A stretch of 10,107 nucleotides of DNA from an uncultured Pseudomonadota bacterium. Lineage in GTDB: Bacteria; Lernaellota; Lernaellaia; Lernaellales; Lernaellaceae. Under the pieces are notes generated by a model. That model was not told the DNA's origin. It did no database searches and saw only the letters and a list, made by a program, of their open reading frames with translations. Position numbers and translations under genes: made by a program. Below are positions 1 to 5,003 of this stretch, one piece after another (position 1 is the first letter of the stretch; each line of letters starts with the position of its first letter). The stretch is taken from assembly GCA_937967875.1 (NCBI GenBank), contig CALBTQ010000023.1:1-10107 (forward strand), written 5' to 3'.

Positions 1-43
1 TCGTATTCGGTGACTGGAGTTCAGACGTGTGCTCTTCCGATCT
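1..43 (+). other. Residual Illumina TruSeq Read-2/index adapter
   Basis: Positions 10-43 read as the standard TruSeq multiplexing adapter, beginning GTGACTGGAGTTCAG and ending GCTCTTCCGATCT. The base at 1 followed by eight bases at 2-9 (CGTATTCG) fits the layout of that adapter, in which the P7 arm ends in T and is followed by an 8-nt i7 index. This is library sequence, not genome. It supplies a false GTG start at 27 and six non-native residues in front of nqrD. Genomic sequence begins at about 44. Confidence 0.97.
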
Positions 44-44
44 A

Positions 45-653
45 AAAATTTTCTGGAACGCCTTCTGGGTCGACAACCCGGTCTTTCGGCAGATCCTGGG
101 CATCTGCTCGACGTTGGCGGTAACCAACCTGGTGATCAACACGGTCATCATGGACATCGGCCTGGTTTTCGCCACGGTGATGAGCAGCGTGACCGTCAGT
201 CTGTTGCGCAACGTCACGCCGCGCCGCATCCGCATGATGGTGCAGGTGCTGATTATCGCCGCGTGGGTCATCCTCTTCGATCTGATGCTCAAAGCCTACG
301 TACCCGACATCAGCAAAGCCCTGGGCGCGTACGTCGGCTTGATCATCACCAACTGCATCATCATGGGCCGCGCCGAAGCGTTCGCCTCGTCCAACAAGGT
401 CTTCCCCGCGCTAATCGACGGGCTGGCCAGCGGCCTGGGCTATTCGCTGATTTTGTTGTCCATCGCCATTCCGCGCGAAATACTCGGCTTCGGCACATTG
501 TTCAAAGACACGGCGATCCAAATCACGCTGCTGCCCGAATCGTTCACCAAGTGGATCATCATGGTCATGGCGCCGGGCGCGTTTTTCATGCTGGCGATTC
601 TGATCTGGGTCATTCGCGGTTGGACCGAACGCACGGGGGAGGATAAGCACTGA
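45..653 (+). CDS. nqrD: NqrD, Na+-translocating NADH:quinone reductase subunit D (5'-truncated)
   Basis: This is a membrane subunit of the Na+-pumping NADH:quinone oxidoreductase. The readable protein has about 202 residues and starts at the adapter junction, so the native N-terminus is missing. It carries the family signatures NPVFRQILGICSTLAVT and GLIITNCIIMGRAEAFA. The two cysteines (codons 105-107 and 354-356) correspond to those that, with two NqrE cysteines, ligate the intramembrane Fe-S centre in known Nqr. Several hydrophobic helices follow, including LIIAAWVILFDLML and the C-terminal MLAILIWVI. These motifs, and the nqrE and nqrF genes that follow, favour Nqr over the homologous RnfE. 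The stop overlaps the nqrE start (TGATG), so the two are translationally coupled. nqrA-C would lie upstream, outside the window. Confidence 0.93.
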   Translation, partial: KIFWNAFWVDNPVFRQILGICSTLAVTNLVINTVIMDIGLVFATVMSSVTVSLLRNVTPRRIRMMVQVLIIAAWVILFDLMLKAYVPDISKALGAYVGLIITNCIIMGRAEAFASSNKVFPALIDGLASGLGYSLILLSIAIPREILGFGTLFKDTAIQITLLPESFTKWIIMVMAPGAFFMLAILIWVIRGWTERTGEDKH

Positions 654-1243
654 TGGTCGAGATCAACCCCTTCGTGATTCTGTTCGCGGCGATCTTCACC
701 AACAATATCCTGCTGTCCAATTACCTGGGCATGTGCTCGTTCCTCGCCGTCAGCCGCGAGGTCAAAGCCAGCTACGGCCTGGGCTTCGCGGTGATCTTCG
801 TCATGACCGCGACCACGGCGCTGAACTGGCTGGTGTATTTTTATATGCTGGTCCCGGCCGGGCTCGAGCATTTCTGGTACATCATTTTCATCGTGGTCAT
901 CGCCGCGTTCGTCCAACTGGTGGAAATTCTCATCGAGAAAATCAGCCCGGTGCTTTACATCAACCTCGGCATTTTTCTGCCGCTGATCACGGTCAACTGC
1001 GCCATCATGGGCGCGAGTTTGTTCATGATCATTCGCGGCTACGATTTCCTGCAAAGCGTGGCGTACGGCTTCGGCGCGGGCGTCGGATGGGCGCTGGCCA
1101 TCGTGGCCATGGCGGGCATCCGGCAGCGCATCGCGCGCTCGAACGTGCCCGCTCCGTTGGCCGGCGCGGGCATCGCGTTGATCATCGCCGGCATCATGAG
1201 CCTGGCGTTCATGGGCTTTTCCGGCATGATTCAGGTGCAATGA
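653..1243 (+). CDS. nqrE: NqrE, Na+-translocating NADH:quinone reductase subunit E
   Basis: A 196-residue polytopic membrane subunit of the Na+-Nqr complex, close to the usual ~198. The motifs GMCSFLAVS (C28) and LGIFLPLITVNCAIMG (C116) place the two cysteines of the intramembrane Fe-S site shared with NqrD. The stretch YGFGAGVGWALAIVAMAGIR and the NVPAPLAG ending are characteristic of NqrE; RnfA has GLCPFMGVS-type and NCAVLG-type versions. A strong Shine-Dalgarno (GGGGGAGG, 635-642) lies about ten bases before the ATG, which overlaps the nqrD stop. The gene ends one base before nqrF. With NqrD it forms an inverted-topology pair that passes electrons from the NqrF 2Fe-2S cluster across the membrane. 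Confidence 0.95.
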   Translation: MVEINPFVILFAAIFTNNILLSNYLGMCSFLAVSREVKASYGLGFAVIFVMTATTALNWLVYFYMLVPAGLEHFWYIIFIVVIAAFVQLVEILIEKISPVLYINLGIFLPLITVNCAIMGASLFMIIRGYDFLQSVAYGFGAGVGWALAIVAMAGIRQRIARSNVPAPLAGAGIALIIAGIMSLAFMGFSGMIQVQ

Positions 1244-1244
1244 G

Positions 1245-2348
1245 ATGATCGAAGTTTTCATCAGCATGGGGGTGATCGGCGGCATCGGCGCCATTCTGGC
1301 CGTCGTGCTGGAACTGGCCGACCGCTACATCGCCAATTACGGCGAATGCGCCGTCGACATCAACGACGGCACGCGCACGCTGACCGTCGAAGGCGGCGGC
1401 AGCCTGCTGGGCTCGCTGGTTGCCGAGGGCATTTTCATCCCCAGCGCCTGCGGCGGGCGCGGCTCGTGCGGCTACTGCAAGGTGAAGATCGCCGAAGGCG
1501 GCGGACCGGTGTTGCCCACCGAAACCTCCTGGCTTACGCCGCAGGAGCAGAAAAACAACATGCGCCTGTCGTGCCAGGTGAAGATCCGCGAAGACTTGAA
1601 AATCCACATCCCGCCCGAGTTGTTCCTCATAAAAGAATACCGTGGCCGCGTCACGCGCATCACCACGCTGACCCACGACATCAAAGAAGTGCGCATCAAA
1701 TTGTTGGAACCGGAGGCGATCGAATTTCAGACCGGCCAGTACATGCAACTGACCGTACCCGAATACGGCGACGTCGAGGAATCGGTGTACCGCGCCTATT
1801 CGCTGTCGTCGCCCTCGTTCGAAAAAGACGAAGTCGAGTTCATCATCCGCCTCGTGCCTGAGGGCATTTGCACGACCTGGGTGCACCAATTCCTTAAAGA
1901 AAGCGACGAGGTGACCGTCAACGGTCCGCACGGCGAGTTCTTCCTGCGCGACAGCGACAAGCCGGTCATCATGATCGCCGGCGGCAGCGGCCTGGCCCCG
2001 TTCAAGGGCATGCTGCGGGATCTGGCCAGGCAACACAGCACGCGCAAGGTGACGTTCTTCTTCGGCGCGGTTTCGCAGCGCGACCTGTACCATCGCGAGC
2101 TGATGGCCGAGTTGGAAAAGGAACTGCCGAATTTCAAATTCGTCCCCGCGTTGTCCAAGCCGGCCGAGGAAGATCGCTGGCAAGGTGAAACCGGTTTGAT
2201 CACCGACGTCGTCGGCCGTCTGGGCGAGGACATCGCCGGTTCGCAGGCATACCTCTGCGGTTCGCCGGGAATGATCGACGCGTGCATCGCCGTGCTGACC
2301 AAAAACGGCATGCCGCAAGCGGAGATCTTTTACGATAAATTCTCCTAA
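1245..2348 (+). CDS. nqrF: NqrF, NADH-oxidising subunit F (2Fe-2S ferredoxin plus FAD/NADH domains), short form
   Basis: The electron-input subunit of Na+-Nqr: it oxidises NADH at FAD and passes electrons to a 2Fe-2S cluster. Order of parts in 367 residues: N-terminal membrane anchor (about 4-24); ferredoxin domain with C69-x5-C75-x2-C78 (SACGGRGSCGYCKV) and C110 (LSCQV); ferredoxin-reductase-like FAD domain with RAYSLSSPS (183-191); NADH domain with GGSGLAPFKGM (246-256) and CGSPGMIDA (338-346); a C-terminal aromatic end, YDKFS. It is about 40 residues shorter than the Vibrio protein (~407). The segment between GQYMQLTVPEY and RAYS is much shorter, and the usual GPPMMN motif is replaced by GSPGMID. 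There is no strong Shine-Dalgarno and only a 1-nt gap from nqrE, which suggests coupled translation. A multi-subunit monooxygenase reductase is the alternative by domain, but the anchor and neighbours settle it. Confidence 0.93.
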   Translation: MIEVFISMGVIGGIGAILAVVLELADRYIANYGECAVDINDGTRTLTVEGGGSLLGSLVAEGIFIPSACGGRGSCGYCKVKIAEGGGPVLPTETSWLTPQEQKNNMRLSCQVKIREDLKIHIPPELFLIKEYRGRVTRITTLTHDIKEVRIKLLEPEAIEFQTGQYMQLTVPEYGDVEESVYRAYSLSSPSFEKDEVEFIIRLVPEGICTTWVHQFLKESDEVTVNGPHGEFFLRDSDKPVIMIAGGSGLAPFKGMLRDLARQHSTRKVTFFFGAVSQRDLYHRELMAELEKELPNFKFVPALSKPAEEDRWQGETGLITDVVGRLGEDIAGSQAYLCGSPGMIDACIAVLTKNGMPQAEIFYDKFS

Positions 2349-2352
2349 GGAG
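2347..2352 (+). promoter_or_regulatory. Shine-Dalgarno overlapping the nqrF stop
   Basis: AAGGAG begins inside the nqrF TAA stop and lies ten bases before the ATG at 2363. A ribosome finishing nqrF would sit on the initiation region of the next gene. This supports both the chosen start and membership of the same operon. Confidence 0.7.
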
Positions 2353-2362
2353 AGCAGCGCCC

Positions 2363-2836
2363 ATGAAGATGACGCCACAACTGCTCAAAGCGGCCGAGAA
2401 GATGAAGGCCGGCGACATCTCGCGCGACGGTTTCTTCGGGCGCGACGAACGCGACCTGGCCGCGATCCTCGACGAACAACACGCCGCCTGCCTGCGCCTG
2501 GGCGTCAGCTACGAGCGGATCGCCCGCGAAATGCGCCGCATCGGTCACGCCGGCGCCGGCGGCTTCGGCGCACCGGTCGAAGTGGACGGCAAATGGTCGG
2601 TGATCGTCGACGAAAACCGCGGCAAGATCCCCTGCCCCTGGCCGCACCCGGGCGTCTATCAGAAGACGGTGTACACGGTGGAAAATCTGCGCACCGGTCG
2701 GTCGGCGCGCTATTCGGAACTGACGATCCACATGATTTTCACGCACGGATTTTTCCAGGGGGAAGGCGCGCCGTTTTACAACTCGCCCGCGACGCTCGTT
2801 GACGTGCTGGAGATCGCGCCGGATACCGAGGATTGA
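2363..2836 (+). CDS. Conserved-looking protein of unknown function, coupled to nqrF
   Basis: I do not recognise a named family for this 157-residue soluble protein. It has no signal peptide or membrane segment. The first ~60 residues are charged and probably helical (LLKAAEKMKAGDIS, DERDLAAILDEQHAACLRLG). The second half looks like a compact beta-rich domain with distinctive polar motifs: IPCPWPHPG (90-97, C91, H95), then TIHMIFTHGFF (121-131, H123 and H128) and EGAPFY. The clustered Cys/His/Trp residues could bind a metal, but that is inference. Codon use and the third-position GC pattern match the neighbours. The ATG at 2363 has a good Shine-Dalgarno; a second ATG at 2369 is possible. It occupies the place where apbE or nqrM follows nqrF in Vibrio, but resembles neither. 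Its stop lies 3 bp from the convergent bcp stop. Confidence 0.8.
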   Translation: MKMTPQLLKAAEKMKAGDISRDGFFGRDERDLAAILDEQHAACLRLGVSYERIAREMRRIGHAGAGGFGAPVEVDGKWSVIVDENRGKIPCPWPHPGVYQKTVYTVENLRTGRSARYSELTIHMIFTHGFFQGEGAPFYNSPATLVDVLEIAPDTED

Positions 2837-2839
2837 CGC

Positions 2840-3304
2840 TTAGGGTTTGATCAGTTCGAACACCGCCGCGACGTGACCGTCCACCTTGACCTTGCGCATT
2901 TCCTCGGCCAGCTTGCCGTTCTCGTCGATGACGAAGGTGCTGCGCACGATGCCCATCGACTTTTTCCCGCACATGATTTTTTCCTGGTAGACGCCGTAAA
3001 GGTCGGCGACCTTTTTGTCGGAGTCGGCCAGCAATATGAACGGCAGGTCGTGCTTGTCGCGGAACTTGCGGTGGCTCGCCTCGCTGTCGGGGCTGACGCC
3101 GATGATCACCGCGTCGGCCGCGTCGAATTGCGGCGTCGCGTCGCGGAAATCGCAGGCCTCACGCGTGCAGCCGGAGGTGTTGTCTTTCGGATAAAAATAC
3201 AGAATCACTTTCTTGCCGCGAAAGTCCGACAGTTTGACGGTGTTGCCGTCCGCGTCGGGCAAGGAAAAATCCGGCGCCTTGTTGCCGATTTTCAATTCGC
3301 TCAT
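2840..3304 (-). CDS. bcp: Thioredoxin-dependent peroxiredoxin, Bcp/PrxQ type
   Basis: A 154-residue cytoplasmic peroxiredoxin that reduces H2O2 and organic peroxides with thioredoxin-derived electrons. It opens with the typical IGNKAPDFSLPDADG, followed by the active site FYPKDNTSGCTREACDFRD. C46 is the peroxidatic Cys and C51 the nearby resolving Cys of the atypical two-cysteine PrxQ form. GVSPDSEASHRKF and RSTFVIDENGK are also family motifs. Length is normal (~150-160). The ATG overlaps the stop of the upstream flavoprotein gene (ATGA), with a good AAGGAG at 3310-3315 (complement), so the two are co-transcribed and probably coupled. Together with the divergent tpx, this makes a small peroxide-defence locus. 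Confidence 0.95.
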   Translation of the reverse strand: MSELKIGNKAPDFSLPDADGNTVKLSDFRGKKVILYFYPKDNTSGCTREACDFRDATPQFDAADAVIIGVSPDSEASHRKFRDKHDLPFILLADSDKKVADLYGVYQEKIMCGKKSMGIVRSTFVIDENGKLAEEMRKVKVDGHVAAVFELIKP

Positions 3305-3879
3305 CGTTGCTCCTTGTTTGCCGCCAGCGACTCGCCCAGCGCCCGCGCCTGCGCCAGGGCTTCCGGCTGCGCGAGAATCGCCCGCTTCTGATCGACGTTG
3401 CGAAAAAACAGTTTGTCGGTCAAATCCTTGTGCAAGGTATCCACGAAGTAGCGGACGGTCAAGACGATTCCATCAAATAATCGATCGCCGTTGCCGGCTC
3501 CGACCGCCAACAACACCGCGCGCCCGCGCGGCGGATCGTCGGCGGGCGGTTGCAGTTTGCGGCGCGCCCACAAAGCCTGCGCGCGGTCGATGAGCAATTT
3601 CGCCTGCGTGGTCACCGAATAAAAATAGACCGGCGTGGCCAGCACGACGACATCGGCCGCTAGCAAATGAGCGAAGATTTCGTTGGCGCGATCGTCGAAT
3701 TGGCAGACGCCCTCCAACGAGCACAATTCGCACCCGACGCAGGCGTGAATATCGGCTTCGGCCAGGCGGATTTTTTCCACTTCGGCCCCACCGGCTTGCG
3801 CGCCGGCCAACAGGGCATCCAACAACAATTCGGAATTCGAATTCAGGCGCGGACTGGCCGCCAACCCGACGATGCGCAT
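3301..3879 (-). CDS. Flavodoxin-fold NAD(P)H-dependent FMN reductase, iron-sulfur flavoprotein (Isf) type
   Basis: A 192-residue cytoplasmic flavoprotein. The N-terminus MRIVGLAASPRLNSNSELLL is the FMN phosphate-binding loop of the NADPH-dependent FMN reductase family. ATPVYFYSVTTQAKLLIDRAQ (81-101) is the second flavin-binding segment. Between them lies a compact cysteine motif at C47, C50, C53 and C59 (CVGCELCSLEGVC, Cx2Cx2Cx5C), which in archaeal Isf proteins binds a 4Fe-4S cluster. Archaeal Isf has been reported to reduce O2 and H2O2, which would suit its place next to two peroxidases; that role here is inference. The ATG at 3879 was chosen because GGGGAGG lies seven bases upstream (3887-3893, complement) and the family motif starts at once. 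An upstream extension to 3933 adds 18 residues without family character. The start-proximal gene of the pair, it overlaps bcp by 4 bp. Confidence 0.85.
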   Translation of the reverse strand: MRIVGLAASPRLNSNSELLLDALLAGAQAGGAEVEKIRLAEADIHACVGCELCSLEGVCQFDDRANEIFAHLLAADVVVLATPVYFYSVTTQAKLLIDRAQALWARRKLQPPADDPPRGRAVLLAVGAGNGDRLFDGIVLTVRYFVDTLHKDLTDKLFFRNVDQKRAILAQPEALAQARALGESLAANKEQR

Positions 3880-3963
3880 CGTGATTCCTCCCCGACTTGT
3901 CCACAAGGTGCCGGATGGGCCGACGATCGTCAAGCGCGCCGGGGCAATATTTCTTGCTGTCGG

Positions 3964-3991
3964 TTGACGCCGCGTCAGGCGTGTCTACATT
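3964..3991 (+). promoter_or_regulatory. Putative sigma-70 promoter of tpx
   Basis: TTGACG (3964-3969) and TACATT (3986-3991) are separated by 16 bases, a plausible housekeeping -35/-10 pair. It would give a 5' leader of about 60 bases before tpx. Its -35 overlaps the palindrome at 3965-3977. I could not identify a matching promoter for the divergent flavoprotein gene. Confidence 0.5.
3965..3977. promoter_or_regulatory. 13-bp perfect palindrome over the tpx -35 box, candidate operator
   Basis: TGACGC-C-GCGTCA is a perfect 6-bp inverted repeat around a single base, placed in the divergent intergenic region and overlapping the tpx -35. A shorter ACGCC...GGCGT symmetry (3967-3971 and 3978-3982) continues beyond it. 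The position suits repression or redox control of tpx, and possibly of the divergent isf-bcp pair. No known regulator motif (OxyR, PerR) is evident. Confidence 0.4.
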
Positions 3992-4060
3992 GTTTCCATC
4001 AAAGAATAATTTTGAAAACCAAATCGTGACAACAACCCGTGGTTGACCAAGGAGCATCCC

Positions 4061-4576
4061 ATGAAAGAAAAAGCCGGACTGGTCACCTTGCATACAAATC
4101 CCGTTACGCTGCTGGGACCGACGCTCAATGTCGGCGACGCGGCGCCGAACGCGACCGCGCTGGCCAACGACCTGCGCCCGGTCGAGCTGGCGGCCTATCG
4201 CGGCAAGATCGTCATCCTCAGTTTCGTGCCCTCGCTGGACACGCCGGTGTGCGATATGGAAACGCGACGCTTCAATGAGCTGGCCGCGCACTTCAGCGAC
4301 GACATCGTTATCCTCACCGTGAGCGTCGACCTGCCCTTCGCCCAGGCGCGCTGGTGCGGGCACGCCGAGGTCGAGCAGGTCGTCACGCTGTCGGATCACC
4401 GCGATCTGGATTTCGGGCAAAAGTTCGGCGTGCTGATCAAGGACCTGCGCCTGCTGGCCCGCGCGGTCTTCATCATCGATCGGCAGGGCGTGATTCAGTA
4501 CATCCAACTCGTGCCCGAAATCGGCAGCGAACCGGATTACGACGACGTGATGAACAAGGTGAAAATCATGGTCTGA
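4061..4576 (+). CDS. tpx: Thiol peroxidase Tpx
   Basis: A 171-residue atypical two-cysteine peroxiredoxin that reduces peroxides through thioredoxin. It shows the Tpx layout: NPVTLLGPTLNVGDAAPNATA near the N-terminus, the peroxidatic site FVPSLDTPVCDMETRRFN (C64), and LPFAQARWCG (91-100) with the resolving C99. E. coli Tpx has C61 and C95 with the same spacing to within one residue. SQLVDEI...EPDY-like residues near the end (IQLVPEIGSEPDYDDV) are also typical. The ATG at 4061 is preceded by AAGGAG (4049-4054). An in-frame TTG at 4043 would bury that Shine-Dalgarno in coding sequence and adds nothing conserved. It is divergent from the isf-bcp pair by 181 bp. No obvious terminator follows it. 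Confidence 0.95.
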   Translation: MKEKAGLVTLHTNPVTLLGPTLNVGDAAPNATALANDLRPVELAAYRGKIVILSFVPSLDTPVCDMETRRFNELAAHFSDDIVILTVSVDLPFAQARWCGHAEVEQVVTLSDHRDLDFGQKFGVLIKDLRLLARAVFIIDRQGVIQYIQLVPEIGSEPDYDDVMNKVKIMV

Positions 4577-4634
4577 CGCGACAGAGCGCCGTTTTGCCCC
4601 CAACCTTCGGTATGCGATCAATTTCACGCATCGC

Positions 4635-4665
4635 TTGACAGGCGACCGCTGCCATAGCGTATAGT
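4635..4665 (+). promoter_or_regulatory. Putative promoter of the envelope lipoprotein operon
   Basis: A consensus TTGACA (4635-4640) is followed by TATAGT (4660-4665). The 19-base spacing is longer than the ideal 17, so the exact -10 is uncertain. It lies about 30 bases before the ATG at 4695, which leaves a short leader with GAGG (4683-4686) as Shine-Dalgarno. It is the only promoter-like sequence between tpx and this operon. Confidence 0.5.
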
Positions 4666-4694
4666 TTTCAAATAAATCCGCCGAGGTTGAATCG

Positions 4695-5003
4695 ATGGTT
4701 CGCCGTTTGTTGTTGCTTGCCCTTACGCTGCTGTGTCTGGCGGTGTGGACCGGTTGCGCCTCGGTGCCGACCGTGCCGGACATCACCGACGTGCAAGTGC
4801 GCGAGGCGCTGCAGGCGGCCAAGGTTTCCGGCGCGGAAGTGAAGAGCCCTTACGAATTCCACAGCGCGCAACTGTATTACGAACGGGCGTTGGTCGAGCA
4901 GGAAAACGGGCACCGCAAGGCGGCACGGCTGTATTTGAACCGCGCTTACGATCAGGCGAACATTGCGTACAACAACGCGATCAAATTCCGGAAGGCTCCT
5001 TGA
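4695..5003 (+). CDS. Small DUF4398-like lipoprotein
   Basis: A 102-residue exported lipoprotein. The N-terminus MVRRLLLLALTLLCLAVWTGCAS is a short basic, hydrophobic signal ending at a lipobox-like WTGC, with C21 as the lipidated Cys; Trp at -3 is unusual for a lipobox. The mature part is alpha-helical with an Ala/Tyr-rich pattern (EALQAAKVSGAEVKSPYEF, AARLYLNRAYDQANIAYNNA) like the DUF4398 family, which often precedes OmpA-domain genes. Residues 37-95 align without gaps to residues 36-94 of the next protein (20 of 59 identical by my count), so the two are probably a duplication. Its TGA overlaps the TTG start of the next gene. Function is unknown; a periplasmic-side envelope scaffold or partner of the OmpA-domain protein is inferred. 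Confidence 0.82.
   Translation: MVRRLLLLALTLLCLAVWTGCASVPTVPDITDVQVREALQAAKVSGAEVKSPYEFHSAQLYYERALVEQENGHRKAARLYLNRAYDQANIAYNNAIKFRKAP

Noticed and set aside
45..2348. Rnf (RnfE/RnfA) rather than Nqr
   Set aside because: NqrE-specific motifs (GMCSFLAVS, NCAIMG) and an adjacent NqrF with ferredoxin and FAD/NADH domains are not found in Rnf operons in this form.
1209..2378. 389-codon open frame antisense to nqrF
   Set aside because: It is a shadow of nqrF: low-complexity Arg/His/Ala/Val composition and no domain, while nqrF has all cofactor motifs.
4043..4060. Upstream TTG start for tpx
   Set aside because: It would place the AAGGAG Shine-Dalgarno inside the coding region and adds six residues not seen in Tpx.
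4612..4634. Small inverted repeats (ATGCG/CGCAT, GCGAT/ATCGC) after tpx as a terminator
   Set aside because: The arms are only five bases, mutually overlapping, with an 8-11 base loop and no T-tract.
3473..4822. Open frame of 449 codons on the minus strand across isf, tpx and the lipoprotein gene
   Set aside because: It runs in the wrong frame through three well-supported genes and their promoters, with no family motif or ribosome binding site.
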